A stretch of DNA of 64,000 nucleotides from Xenopus tropicalis (taxonomy: Eukaryota; Chordata; Amphibia; Anura; Pipidae): positions 114,849,036-114,913,035 of the forward strand of contig NC_030677.2 of assembly GCF_000004195.4 (NCBI RefSeq), read 5' to 3'. Made by a program: the position numbers and the translations under genes. The notes beneath the pieces were generated by a model. The model saw nothing but the letters and a program-made list of their open reading frames with translations. It did not search any database and was not told the DNA's origin. Positions 21,861 to 32,847 of this stretch are shown one piece after another (within the stretch, counting starts at the first letter, position 1; every line of letters starts with the position of its first letter).

Positions 21861-22060
21861 TATCAATCCAGATGGGATCCAGATTAGTGCCAGCCTGTGT
21901 TATCAATCCAGATGGGATCCAGATTAGTGCCAGCCTGTGTTATCAATCCAGATGGGATCCAGATTAGTGCCAGCCTGTGTTATCAATCCAGATTGGATCC
22001 AGATTAGTGCCAGCCTGTGTTATCAATCCAGAGGGGATCCAGATTAGTGCCAGCCTGTGT
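21861..22060 (+). repeat. 40-bp tandem repeat, five units
   Basis: Five consecutive 40-bp units (21861, 21901, 21941, 21981, 22021), each TATCAATCCAGATGGGATCC followed by AGATTAGTGCCAGCCTGTGT. Units 1-3 are identical. Unit 4 reads GATTGG and unit 5 GAGGGG at the same spot, so variation is confined to one small position. There are no spacers, so this is not CRISPR. It looks like a young minisatellite. Confidence 0.97.
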
Positions 22061-22310
22061 TTCCTGCTGAATGTTCTCTCCCCTTTGCTGAAGGTCTGGG
22101 GCATGTTTACCTGGACCCATCATTATTGATGGTAATCTTATACCCTACTCCTATATTTTACTGAAATAAATTGTTTTGTGCAGACCAGTCAAGTTCTTAC
22201 ACTCCCATCTCAGCAAATCCATTTTGTGCAGACCTTGCTCATTGGGCATTACAGAAACAGTAACACACAAAAAATGAAAATCTATAAAAGTAAATAAAAT
22301 ATTTAGTAAT
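22061..22310. other. Unassigned DNA
   Basis: Nothing recognised apart from two TTTTGTGCAGACC repeats near 22174 and 22221. Confidence 0.45.
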
Positions 22311-22895
22311 GCTGCCTTGCACTGGTAAAAGTTGTGTGCTTGCTTAAAAAACATAACTATAGTCTATATAAACAAAGCTTCTGTGTAGCCGTGGGGCAGG
22401 GCCGGAACTAGGGGTAGGCAGAAGAGGCAGCTGCCTAGGGCGCAACGATTGAGGGGCGCCAGGCAGGAGCCCTAGTGCTACTTTGTCATTGCCTCGGCCG
22501 CTTGTCATTAGCGGCGGAGGCAATGACCGATCTAATCGCCCCGCCCCCCCCTGCACCGCCTCCTTGCTTTGGCGCGCATGCGCCGTTTGGGGGGGGTGGG
22601 GAGGTGGACGGAGTTGGCCGATCGGGTTGCCTAGGGCGCCCAGTCGGCTTGGCCCGCCCCTGCCGTGGGGATATCTATTTATATTAAAATAGGGCTAAAT
22701 GGCAAAGGTTACACAGCAGATAACAGATAAGCTTTGTAGAATACAATTGTGTTTTATAGAGCCTATCTGTTATTTGCAATGTAACCTGTGCCATTTAACC
22801 CTATTTCATTTCAAATTGCTAACCCCATGGCTACACAGCAGCTTTGTTTATAAAAACTATAGTAGTGTTACTGAAGCAAATACACAGCACATTAT
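22311..22895. mobile_element. Large palindromic repeat interrupted by a hAT-type MITE
   Basis: The left arm (TTGCACTGGTAAAAGTTGTG, TATATAAACAAAGCTTCTGT, GTAGCCGTGGGG) is mirrored on the right (CCCCATGGCTACACAGCAGC, TTTGTTTATAAAAACTATAG). Inner arms pair through AATAGGGCTAAATGGCAAAG and CCATTTAACCCTATTTCA, and AACAGATAAGCTTTGTAGAA with its mirror. A hAT-type MITE sits inside the left arm. Related copies lie at 27552-27890 and 31444-31640. The superfamily is unknown. Confidence 0.8.
22389..22670. mobile_element. hAT-type MITE with perfect 8-bp duplication, nested
   Basis: The element (22397-22662) begins CAGGGCCGGAACTAGGGGTA and ends GCTTGGCCCGCCCCTG. CCGTGGGG flanks it exactly at 22389-22396 and 22663-22670. 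It is the reverse-oriented, longer sister of 4290-4520. Removing it with one duplication restores the palindrome arm. Frames of 67-70 codons on both strands reflect its GC richness. Confidence 0.92.
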
Positions 22896-22981
22896 ATTTT
22901 AATTACTTTTAAACAGACTTCCTTAAACTGTTGCCACAGTAGGATGCACAGGATTGTCAAAAAGGTCTGTGCATTGTAGCC

Positions 22982-23437
22982 TTAAAGGAGCAATGTAAAA
23001 ATGAAAATGGGCAAAATAGACTGTGTTTTGTTTTCAAAAATGTAATCTATAAAGGCTGGAGTGAGAAGATGTCTAACATAATGGCCATAACACTACTTCC
23101 TCCTTTGCAGCTCTCTAAGCTATTAGCAGTCAGTAGCCAATCAGTGACTTGAGGGATGGGGCATATGGGACATAACTGTTCAGTTAGTTTGCTTTTGAAT
23201 TTGACCTACGTGCTCACAAACTAACTGAATAGTTATTTGCCATGTGGCCCCCCCTAGAGTCACTGAGAGGTTAGAGAGCTGAAAGCAGGAAGTAGTGTTC
23301 TGGCTATGATATTAGACATCTGGTCACTCCAGCCTTTATAGATTACATTTTTGCCTAACTATATTACAAATATTATTTATTTTGTGCAGTCTATCCATTT
23401 CACCCAGTTGCATATTTACACTGAACTGTTCCTTTAA
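22982..23437. mobile_element. T2-type palindromic element, TTAA-flanked
   Basis: TTAAAGGAGCAATGTAAAAA at the left is mirrored by ACTGAACTGTTCCTTTAA at the right, with TTAA at 22982-22985 and 23434-23437. The arms pair over long stretches (AATCTATAAAGGCTGGAGTG with CACTCCAGCCTTTATAGATT; GTTAGTTTGC with its mirror), giving a hairpin of about 450 bp. It is non-coding. Confidence 0.88.
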
Positions 23438-24005
23438 GGTTTGCTTTCAACTGAACCAGGAACCGTGGAAAACTACACCAAACAATTATTGCTCTTTGGC
23501 CAAACTTTACCATCAGCATTCTGCATTCAGGCAGGTTACATTGTGCTGGTATTTACCAAACCTAGAAATTCTTGTCAGACTGCTAAAGGGTGGAATGCAA
23601 TTATCACTTCAGAAATCATGTGTCCTCTGTTTCATAGTACAATGGCAGTGACCTTTGCACCACTTTAACAAAGTACAGAATATTGTGATGTTAGGTATGT
23701 TTTCTTTTGATTATCCATAAAAAACCCACACTCTCTACGAGAGATTCTAAAATTGCTTCTGGAGGAGTTCGGAATTTAGTAGTGAGTGCAAGGTTCCTTA
23801 CCTGTCCTGGGGTGTGCATCCTTGTGTGGGATTGGCCACAATCCAGTGTCTAATTGTGGGTAAGTGCTCATCCGTGGAGTATCCTCCACTGCCTAACGTG
23901 AATTTCTATTGGTTCTCTTTTACTACTCTGCAGTTATTTTTTAATTAAGGCTGTAAATAAATAACAAGTTCAAGAAATATTATATTTGAACCCTCACCTT
24001 AAATA
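23438..24005. other. Unassigned DNA
   Basis: Two overlapping 75-89 codon frames (23382-23668) have no known motif or splice context. No repeat recognised. Confidence 0.4.
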
Positions 24006-24428
24006 TTAAGGTACTACTGCGGTTTCCCGTCTTAAACCTTTCTGCCTGGCTGCCCCCTACATTTGGAATGCCCTCCCTGATCTCCTCCGGAGAGAATCCT
24101 AAGGTTAAAGACTACCTTTTGGAGCACTCGCCCAGCACCTGATCTGGGAACTGGCACTTATATTGTAGTGTCACCCACTGTGTCCTACAGAACTTATATT
24201 TGCCTATTTGTGTCTGTTAGTTACCCTCCCATATAGATTGTAAGCTCTACGGGGCAGGGACTTCCTTCCTCTTGTGTCCTCGACTCTTAACTTATTGCTT
24301 CTGTATTTATGTGTATTTATTATTATACTTTGTATTTATCTATTATCTTAACACCCTGTTTGTATTAATGTTTTCTACTGTACAGCGCTGCGTACATAAG
24401 TAGCGTTTTATAAATAAAGATATACATA
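24006..24428 (+). mobile_element. LINE 3' end (ORF2 C-terminus and tail) sharing its tail with the SINEs
   Basis: Translation near 24015-24095 gives LKPFCLAAPYIWNALPDLLR, the A.P..WN.LP signature at the C-terminus of vertebrate LINE ORF2, here broken by a stop soon after. The 3' UTR carries GATTGTAAGCTCTACGGGGC and ends TGTACAGCGCTGCGTACATA, AGTAGCGTTTTATAAATAAA. The latter matches SINE tails at 599-835 and 21763-21836. The copy is 5' truncated and distinct from the LINE at 5330-6250. Confidence 0.8.
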
Positions 24429-25144
24429 CATATTAGTAAATTGTGTTCTTAGAATGTTGGCAACTACAGGTATGCCCTGTATGTTTAGATACATGATAAT
24501 ACACACACAATTGTTAATCATATATTGTTCTTTAGAGCATAACTTAATAAACAAAATAAAATAAATAATTATGCATTTTAGGTGATTTTATCAGTTTTGA
24601 TTAAGTGCCATTAGTAATTTTTTTTACCCAAAAAGCTGCAAAACCTTAAATGAAGGTAATCTTACTTGTCCTTCAGAGAATAATATTTCAGAAAACTGTC
24701 AGCAGAGCAGATTAGTAAAACTGGAAAATCTGTAGGATATAAGCATGTGAAAGGTCATAAACCAGCTATGGGACAAACAGGGAAGAGGGCTAAAGGCTAC
24801 AATTTCAATTACTTGAAAGGATTTCTGTAAAAGGAGCAAATGCACGGATTGCACAGTAAAGACATTACAAAAATTGACTGGTGATGCAACCACCACAAAT
24901 CTTCAACTTTATCTTCAGCAATAGTAATTTTGAGCTCATGTTGAATAATATTATTAAAACAAAAAGGATAACTCCTTCAGTCTTCAGTTAGATTGATATT
25001 GTGCTAGGCTGGGCCATGGTAAGACATCCAGATTTTGGTCTTTAAGCCTACCATGGCCTTGTGTTTTGTCCTGCTAAGCTACCACTCACGCATCAGTTTA
25101 TTTAGCAGACTAAGGAAGGCATTAACTAACATTCATTTATTTTC
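24429..25144. other. Unassigned DNA; possible conserved block at 24660-24900
   Basis: No repeat recognised. 24660-24900 is non-repetitive and purine-rich with balanced composition, and could be a conserved element. The 65-codon minus frame there is unremarkable. Confidence 0.3.
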
Positions 25145-25520
25145 ATGATTCATTTTTTTTGTGCTAAAACTCATTTTTTGTGTAAAAAAATTTGATTTTT
25201 TTCACTATTAAAACCACTATATCAAAACTTTGCCATCTAAAAGCTGTTGAAATTATGTAGAAGTCAATGGGAATTGGTTCCAGCAAATTGTAACAATCTT
25301 TAATTTGTGGTTTCAGAATTTTGTGGTTTTTTTTTTTATTGTAAGTGTGTGATTTACGAGTACTTTTCATTAATGTTCTGTGTTTGAATTAATTTGTGGT
25401 ATTTCAGTTCTGATCTTTAATAAATGAATAGACATTTGTGGTTTTAGTGGAAATGATTTTATTTTTGGTTTCAAAAAAAGTCCAAAATCACGAAAATCAG
25501 AATGTTGATAAATCTGCCCC
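25145..25520. mobile_element. Diverged palindromic MITE (GATAAATCTGCCCC end)
   Basis: The right end GTTGATAAATCTGCCCC matches the GGGGCAGATTTATCAA family. The interior has inverted TTTGTGGT/ACCACAAA-like and GAAATTA blocks. The left terminus is too diverged to place. Confidence 0.5.
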
Positions 25521-25907
25521 TAAGCCTGTTTAGCAGGATTTCTCTGTATTTGGCACCATCTATTCTTTCTTCTGTTTGACAAGATGCCCATTCTCTGCCT
25601 ATAAAAACCAACTCAACATCATCTATTGTTGCTAAATAAGGAAATACAAATTTACCTCCAAACAGGTAGAAAATATTAGAACACATGTCAAATAGTAGGG
25701 ATCATATTTATAAAGGTGATTCATATGCAGTGTAAAATCACACATATTTGTAATGAAAAGGCAATGTGATGATTTTTTGTGAATGTGTACAAGAGGTGTT
25801 ACCTTGCAAAAGCTTTGTAAAAAGCACTGAGGTTTCACACTGCATTTCATATTACTTTTGAATTCATAAGCTTTATAAATAAGCCATTTATTTCCAACCA
25901 TCATTAA
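25521..25907. other. Unassigned DNA
   Basis: Overlapping minus frames of 71 and 90 codons (25471-25904) carry no known motif. Confidence 0.4.
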
Positions 25908-26078
25908 GGGGCAGATTTATCAAAATGTGATTTAAAGCTGATTCAAAAAAATTCACCAATTTTCTATTTATTCCTGTAGGATTTTTAGAAGTGTATATAT
26001 TAATGGGTTAAAGAGTTCACCATGTGATACATTTTTCTGTGGTGAGCTCTAATTTAACACTTTGATAAATCTACACCC
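25908..26078. mobile_element. Palindromic MITE, GGGGCAGATTTATCAA family
   Basis: GGGGCAGATTTATCAAAATG at the left and CACTTTGATAAATCTACACC at the right form inverted ends. Inner arms pair through AATTCACC and GGTGAGCTC. It is about 170 bp and a sister of 4648-4854. Confidence 0.78.
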
Positions 26079-27210
26079 TAATATTTTACACACTTTAATA
26101 AATATGTCCATTGGAAGGGTCTCAGGACACAAAGAAGCAGAGATACTAAAATGAGCTCTAGAATTATTCCTAGCAATTTTTTATTGTTAAACATTTCCTG
26201 ACAGTAAGGGAAGTGTCTAATGAATGTATCTAATGAATGCCGCATTTATCAAATGAGAGCAATTTGTCAGTTCGTCAAAATGTAGTTGACTGGTTTACAC
26301 AGTAGAACGCCATTCTGTTCTAAGAGTTATTAGAACTCATTGGCAGCACCGAGCTTTAACACCCTTAAGTAGCAAGCCCACCAAACTAAAAAATGTTGCT
26401 TTTAAATTTACTCAAATCAAGTTAATGGAGGGCTTAGTGAATTTGTGAAAAATCCTTTCTGCTCTATTTTCTTGGAAAACATCCTTACTGCTTAGTAAAA
26501 ATAAATCTGTAATAAATCAGTTAAACATTGTAATTCTTAAAATGACTAGACTAAATTAGTCATTAAAAGTTTTGTCATTAAAATAAGAAATCAGGTGGAT
26601 TTTTAATATAAGGACATGTGCCTTTTGCTCTGAATATAGTCACAGGCTTTAATAGAACCTGTGGCAGCTTGAATCATTCACATGAAATCATTTATTGTTT
26701 ATTATCTGTTGCACACATCATTTTTTTTTAATTTTTCACTTAATTGATGTATCATTTTTCTAATAATATATTATTTATGGACATTAATTAATTTATTTCA
26801 TTTATTATGTTATTTTTGTTACTTTTTCTAAATATTACATTTGGTAGGTAGTTTTTTTTTATAGATTTGGAATATGGAGTGCAGTCTTAAGTGCTAAGTT
26901 TGTGAGTATATAACACATCATTTTTTAGTCTTAATTGTTTTTGTCATCCTGGCCCCTGTAATGGTATTTAATCCATATGTTTGCTTTTAGCAGGTATAGA
27001 TTGGTTGTATTTCATTATTTATTGAACTGGAATAGTATATATAGCCATTGATGGCAGTATTTGGAATTGTAATAGTGTCTTTCAGCCCAGTGCATTTCAT
27101 GTGAGCATTGACACTTCATCTACACTTTAATGCTGACATGAAATGCATTGAGCTGAAAGAAGCTAAAGGACTGGTAACACCAAAAAAGTATTTATATAAA
27201 TTTAGATTTA
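26079..27210. other. Unassigned, very AT-rich DNA with one inverted repeat
   Basis: Contains an inverted pair at about 27083-27165: TCTTTCAGCCCAGTGCATTT against AAATGCATTGAGCTGAAAGA, probably a small old palindromic element. The rest (26690-26900) is extremely AT-rich. Confidence 0.45.
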
Positions 27211-27542
27211 GGGGGTGTTTTATCAATGTTTTAGCAAAGTTTTTTAATGCCAAATCTTGCACAATCAAATAATGGCTCAAAAACTCAATTTCTGATATTT
27301 ATTAAGTGCAAAAAAACCAAAATGTAAAACAGCATCTAAAAGCTTGCGAGTTTATGTAGAAGTCAAGTGCAAAATCAAGCCATATTTTCAGTTTGAGATT
27401 TGCGTGTCTCTTGGTTTTTTTTTTTCAAATTTGTAAACTCACAAGTCCGAAGTATTCAAGTTTTTTTTATCCGAACGAGTTTTCCATATTAATAAATAAG
27501 CAAGCATTTAAATTTATACTGAGTTTATAAATAAATTAGCCC
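27211..27542. mobile_element. Diverged palindromic MITE
   Basis: GGGGGTGTTTTATCAATGTT at the left and a TTTATAAATAAATTAGCCC-like right end suggest an old member of the GGGGCAGATTTATCAA group. The arms are A-rich and T-rich with paired AAAAACTCAATTT/CAAGTTTTTTTT blocks. Confidence 0.5.
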
Positions 27543-27551
27543 ATTTGATTT

Positions 27552-27890
27552 GTTACTCTGCACTGGTAAAACTGGGTGTTTGCCTCAGAAACATTCTTTA
27601 GATTGTAAGCTTTTGTCGGCCCCCCTCATCCTGTTTTTACTATTTAAAGTTTTTTGTTAAATTATTGTATGACCCCTTGTTTGGTATAAATTTATGTACA
27701 TCTCTGAGTAACTTGCTGGCACTATAAAAATAAATGATTATGAAATTGATGACTATATTTTATATAAATAAACTGCTTTGTAACCATAGGGGCAGCCACT
27801 CACACTGATAAGGGCAAAAGGCACAAATTTACATAGTACAGAAAAGATAAGTTCTGTATAATACAATGAGTTGGTTCTTATACAGGAAGA
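27552..27890. mobile_element. Copy of the 22311-type palindrome, split by a LINE/SINE tail
   Basis: GCACTGGTAAAACTGGGTGT and TTGCCTCAGAAACATTCTTTAG (up to 27600) and then TATATAAATAAACTGCTTTG, TAACCATAGGGGCAGCCAC (from about 27755) match the left arm seen at 22311 and 31444. Between them is an inserted retroelement tail. Confidence 0.68.
27601..27745 (+). mobile_element. LINE/SINE 3' tail, nested
   Basis: GATTGTAAGCTTTTGTCGGC, then GAGTAACTTGCTGGCACTAT and AAAAATAAATGATTATG follow the TTGTAAGCTC..tail plan of the LINE at 24006. The middle is diverged. Confidence 0.6.
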
Positions 27891-28881
27891 TAAACAGTCA
27901 AATGTTGCTCTTGGCTCTCTATAGGAAAACTAGACATTTCTTGCAAATAAATAGTTTATTTGTAGGTGGTCGATAATTTTGGGATTGTGTATTTGATACA
28001 TTTTTGTACTGGATAAAATGTAAATAGCCATTTTGCAGCTGTTTCTGTAAAATCTCCAAGAACAACATCTCTGTCCTAAACCCTTCCTTTTATATAAAGA
28101 ATTAGAGAATTCCATAATTCAAAAAAAAGGGGGATTATGTGTAATTAAATCAAAGCAATTCTCTAAAGCAGCTAATGCAATAAAACAGCAATTACTAGTG
28201 TTAATTTACTAACATAAATACTTTCCCATTGCAACCAGTCTTTTATTTCATTATATCATTTGTAGCAGACTGAACCAAATTATTTGCTGCTTGGTTGTTA
28301 TGGGTTACTGCACTGATGCAATTTATGACCAGGGTTAGTAAATCATTTCTAACATCCAACCAAATAAGCATTATTGGTGTAAAAGTGATGACAAACAATA
28401 TGTAGCCAGTACATCTACATCTTCTGGCCCTTTGTTCCACTGCTATTAGCCACATCTTAATTTCTTTTTTGCTATATTGTTTCTAAAGTAACAAAATTGC
28501 ACTGAGAATTTAGAATGTACAAACCTTTACTGAACCACAAAGGGAGGGTGCAACTACCAAGTGGCATTACATATTTAAAATCAAATTAGGTGAAGTGAAT
28601 TGATTTTTACAGATAAGATTTCTTGGGCTTATTTGTAGAAATACATAATCATAATCTATTTTAATATGTCACATCAAGAGTAAACCTATCAACCTTCAGA
28701 TTGTCAGATGTGATCAATAGAATGTGACAGCTTGGATATGTATGGCATATTTATGTACCTGTTCCTTTTTTCTAAATCAATAATTGGGTTCACAGTCTAA
28801 CTTTGTTTTACTGGAATTTTAGCTTTGTTGGACAGGGTTATGTTAAAATAATGTTGGCAAACAACTAAGTTTTCAGATCCT
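27891..28881. other. Unassigned AT-rich DNA
   Basis: No repeat family or exon recognised across about 1 kb. Confidence 0.45.
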
Positions 28882-29119
28882 TTAAAGGGAAGCTCCACCT
28901 AAAAATTACATTTACCATGATGAAAGAAAATGTATCTCTAAGTAGTTTCCAACATATATTGATTATGCATTATTAATGATTTTAAAGCTATTTGCAAATG
29001 TAATTAAAAGCAGTATTTATCTGGGCCATTTATTTCTGCATAGTACTATACACAAAAATCTGTAAACATACACTACAGGGTTTGGAAACTGCCCCTGAGA
29101 CATTTGGAGCTAGCTTTAA
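28882..29119. mobile_element. T2-type element
   Basis: It starts TTAAAGGGAAGCTCCACCTA (TTAA 28882-28885) and ends ACATTTGGAGCTAGCTTTAA, whose mirror TTAAAGCTAGCTCC resembles the left end. TTAA occurs at 29116-29119, shared with the edge of the next element. Non-coding. Confidence 0.65.
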
Positions 29120-29298
29120 GGGCTCTGGCACACGGGGAGATTAGTCGCCCGCAACAAATCTCCCTGTTCGCGGGCGACTAATCTCCCCGAGTTGCCATCA
29201 GTTGCCATCCCACCGGCGAAAATGTAAGTCGCCAGTGGAATGGCAATTCGGGGAGATTTGTCACGGGCGGCTAATCTCCCCGTGTGCCAGAGCCCTAA
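29117..29298. mobile_element. GC-rich MITE, GGGCTCTGGCACACGGGG family, Harbinger-like
   Basis: The element (29120-29295) has strong inverted ends GGGCTCTGGCACACGGGGAG and CTCCCCGTGTGCCAGAGCCC and internal GGGCGACTAATCTCCCCG repeats. TAA flanks both sides (29117-29119 and 29296-29298), fitting the three-base duplication of PIF/Harbinger elements. A worn relative lies at 33545-33680. Confidence 0.85.
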
Positions 29299-29336
29299 CA
29301 TAATTCTGTATAGTAAGTCAGAGTCTAAAATAGTAA

Positions 29337-29446
29337 AAGGTGCAAAGTTTGCTTAAGTGTAGTAACTCTTACAAGTCAATGCTTTCTTTCTGACTGGTGG
29401 CCAGTAAATACTACCTGCTGATTGGTGACTTTGCACCTTTTATTAG
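29337..29446. repeat. Small inverted repeat (AAAGGTGCAAAGT)
   Basis: TAAAAGGTGCAAAGTTTGCT is mirrored by GTGACTTTGCACCTTTTA about 75 bp later. It could be a tiny MITE. The hAT element that follows is inserted at its right edge. Confidence 0.5.
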
Positions 29447-30085
29447 ATCAGTGTCAGAGTGGGACACCAAGAGCCCAACAGAGAACCTGATATCGAAGGC
29501 CCACCAGCCAGAGCCCTAAATATTTTTTATTGAGAAAACTCATTGTGTCTCTATTTGAGAAGTTCATGTTGAAATGTTGAAATATTTTATGCATAGAAAT
29601 ATCACAGCAACCAGAGTGGATGCTTCCTATAAGAAGCATTCAGTACTAATTCTATGTGGGTAGCATGTACTGTTTGTTGCATTATTGCTTGTATAAACCG
29701 TGTGAGAGCACAGACCAATGCAGTGGATTCAGTCAGACTGCAGAAGAGAGCACAGACAGTGTGCAGGATGAACATATTTATTCCCTGTTTTCTTGTGCTT
29801 CCATTTACATTGTACATTATTTCTTGTGAAACTCTTCCAGTTGCTCTAAATAATTAACATCCTCCTCAGATTCTCCTACTTATCTGTGGCAATAAATGTG
29901 GCTTCAGTTGCTTCCCTTACCCCATCTCAGACTCCCAAATTAGCTCTTTTCTATTTTGCTTACTGCAAGCAGACACACAAGTAGAACCTGGTAAACGTAG
30001 AAAAGAATTAATGCTGTGTGCCCCAGAAAGGGCAAAGGGCCCACAGAGCTGGTACACAGCAAGCCAGTTTGACACTGTATTAGAT
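29441..30085. mobile_element. hAT-type non-autonomous element, perfect 8-bp duplication
   Basis: A 629-bp element (29449-30077) with terminal repeats CAGTGTCAGAGTGG and (reversed) CAGTGTCAAACTGG, and subterminal GGGCCCAC-like blocks. TATTAGAT is repeated exactly at 29441-29448 and 30078-30085. Frames of 61-71 codons inside it have no transposase motif. Related termini (CAGTGTCGGACTGG, CAGGGACAGACTGG) occur at 40857 and 57018. Confidence 0.92.
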
Positions 30086-30257
30086 AACCATTCTTAACTT
30101 TTCTGGTTCACTGTGCATTTCCATGCCTGCAAGAGCACACACAATGTGCAGAAATTGATCATGACTTTATCATCATCTTTGAATAAGTGAACCCATCCCT
30201 GCAAAAATAATCATATTATTAAAAAGATGTTTGTTTCCATTCTACTTTTAGTTTACC

Positions 30258-30525
30258 CTGATCTCCAAGCCCGGATTTGTGGTGAGGCTACAAAGGTCCG
30301 GGCCTAGGACGGCACAAATTTAGGGGCATGATGCTGCCCAGCCGCACCTAAACTTTGCTCGCATATGGAGCATTGGGACAGGATGCACAGAAAACTTTAG
30401 CAGTTTCTGTCCCCAGTGCTCTGTATGTGTGTTAAATGGATGCGCATGCATGTGTTGCTGAGTTGTGTGGGGTATTTACGGGGGCCTCTGGGTGCAATAA
30501 ATCGAAATTTGGCAATGCTGATCTC
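30258..30525. mobile_element. hAT-type MITE, CTGATCTC duplication
   Basis: The segment CAAGCCCGGATTTGTGG .. CGAAATTTGGCAATG (30266-30517) is bounded by exact CTGATCTC copies at 30258-30265 and 30518-30525. The ends pair only partially (CAnnGCC..ATTT), yet the 8-bp duplication, GC-rich interior and short size fit a hAT-derived MITE. Confidence 0.75.
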
Positions 30526-31443
30526 ATTATGCTTTACCTCCACCTCAAAGTTAATCACATATTAATAACCTGCTCCTAGAAATGACAATCCAGTGTAGGC
30601 CCATGAAATCTCCCTGTTTAGGTCCATGAAGGCTTTATGAACATCTCTGCAGAAAATCTTCATTATTCATAGACCTTCGTCATCAGTTGTATCCTTTCCT
30701 GCTCCAGTTCTGCACTGGCAAATTGCTTTTCCTTCAATCCATAAGAAGACTTTTCCATCTATTAATGTTACGCTTCACTATAACCTCTGATTTCTCTTTC
30801 CTTTTTCCATACCTCCTAAACACTGATAGATGTTTTTCAGAACTGTTTCCAAGGAAATGCCCTCATAAATAAATAAATGCACAGATAAGTAAAAAAAAAA
30901 AAAAAGAAAAGAAATAAGTTTTCTTTTTATTGAAAAAGTGCAAAAATGCATCCATCATATTTAACTTATAGCTTTTGCTTATATAAGTTTCCTAGTTTTC
31001 CTTCATCTTTTAGCCTGCTCCACTAATCTCCCTTTCTTACACCTTATATCTTCTTCATGTGCTATAAGCCTTGCCTAGATATTTAACCTATCTTTGTGTT
31101 ATTTAATTAAAAGCAATATATTTTAGAAAATAAAATCTATCTATCTATCTATTTATCTATTACCTATCACAGCTTATTCTGTGATCATAGTCTTTTTATT
31201 CATCTATGTGTTAAACACATTAGTCACTAAATTTGGAAATTGTTTACTTATGTATACATCAGGTATATGTACTGCATCAAGCAATGAAGTGTAATTTATT
31301 TTCCTCATTTTGATAACACCTTTAAAAGCCCACTGTAATATACTGTATACACACATTCAACACGAGGAGGGCAAAATTAACAAATTAAAGTAAATGTAAC
31401 TACAAAAAATGTTTATAATTCTTAAAACATAATGTACTGTTGG
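30526..31443. other. Unassigned DNA with poly-A and TCTA microsatellite
   Basis: The upper strand is pyrimidine-rich at 30690-30850. A poly-A run is at 30890-30905, and a TCTA-type microsatellite spans 31136-31171. No gene or named repeat seen. Confidence 0.5.
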
Positions 31444-31640
31444 CCTGCACTGGTAAGATTGGTGTGTTTGCTTCAGAAACACTAATATTGTTTATATAGA
31501 TAAGGTGCTGTGTAGCCATGGGGGCAGCCATTCAAGCTGAATAGGGCAAAAATGGCCATTCTCACCTAGCAAATAATAGGTAAGCTCTGTAAAATGTAAT
31601 AGGTTGTTACACAGAAATATAATCATGTTTCAAATACCAT
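31444..31640. mobile_element. Copy of the 22311-type palindrome (left arm)
   Basis: GCACTGGTAAGATTGGTGTG, TTGCTTCAGAAACACTAATA, AGGTGCTGTGTAGCCATGGG and TAATAGGTAAGCTCTGTAAA follow the order of the 22311-22895 palindrome. The right arm is missing or too diverged. Confidence 0.7.
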
Positions 31641-32847
31641 TTAAAACTCTTCTCTACAGGACTACAGACTGACTATGGGATTATGTCTGAGATCTGTGGA
31701 TGAGCTTTAGCCAGAAGAGAGAGAAAGAGAATATGGCTGATCTACTATGCACTTTGTTTCATAGTTTTCTCTCTTTTAGTGTAGCAGTGATAAATAACAG
31801 GTATAGTTTGCAAGAAAGTTCTCATTATGGTGAAGTGTATGCATATAGTTTTGCTGGCCTTGAGCTGAATTCTAATGATCTATATTTACATAGCTCAGTA
31901 TTTCTAGATTTTACAAAGCTATATCTGCCTATCATCTATTTCTGCATGTCTATCTATTTATCTATCAAGCTGTAATTTTCCTATGAAGTGTGTCAAGAAA
32001 AAAGGGATTATGCATCACTGGGTTAAATATAACTTTGGATGATGAAGTCAGTGTGTGACATTAGCTGTTCAGATGGTTAGAGAGAGAGTTGTGTGTACCA
32101 TGAAAGATGCTCTTGGCAGGAGTGAGTCATATTGAGCAGAGAAGGTTAACCAATAAAGTGAATACAACTAGAGAGGTGCCTTTTTATAGAAGAAGATAGC
32201 TTCATCTGCTATGTAGTACATCAGAAAAAGATAGCAACAGATATTTTTCCCACAAGGGAAACCAATTTTCCACCACTGCAATGGAATAAAAACTGGGCAA
32301 TTTCGACTCACTCTGTGCTCGCTAAATACAATTTTTAAGATAGTTGCTGCAAATAAAAAAAGGCAATTTGCAATATAAATGAAAAGATAAACAGTCTCAA
32401 ACCATTATTATACCAAATGCAACAAATACTAGTAAAGCCAAAGCAAAAACAGAAATAGGAGCGGAGCACCAGGTTGTTTCTCAATTAAAAATCTTCTTTA
32501 TTGAAATCTTTAAGATCATAGCTGAGAGCATGACCATCTTATCGTTTTAATTTCTGAGACCTGGTGGTCACCTCTCTGCTATTTTTCATGTTAAATTAAT
32601 GTGGATGTAAGCAATATGATGGCCATTGTCATTCATGAAAAGTATTGCTGCAAATTCATGTGTCTACATATACCAATATTATACAAAAAATATGACCAAA
32701 AAACAAAATACATTTGCACAGAATGATTCAACAAACTGTTGGGTAACAGGTTTATATAGTATATTCTGGTCATGACTTGACTTGCCCATTGCCATGTAAC
32801 ATTCCTTAACTATGTGTATAGTGTAAATATATAAAAAGGTAAAGCCT
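31641..32847. other. Unassigned DNA
   Basis: The 91-codon frame at 31700-31975 has no known motif and ends in a TCTA-like stretch. An AGGAGCGGAGCACCAGGTTG block near 32457 resembles a retroelement 3' region but cannot be placed. Confidence 0.4.

Noticed and set aside
21861..22060. Possible CRISPR array
   Set aside because: The units are directly adjacent with no unique spacers, and the genome is vertebrate.
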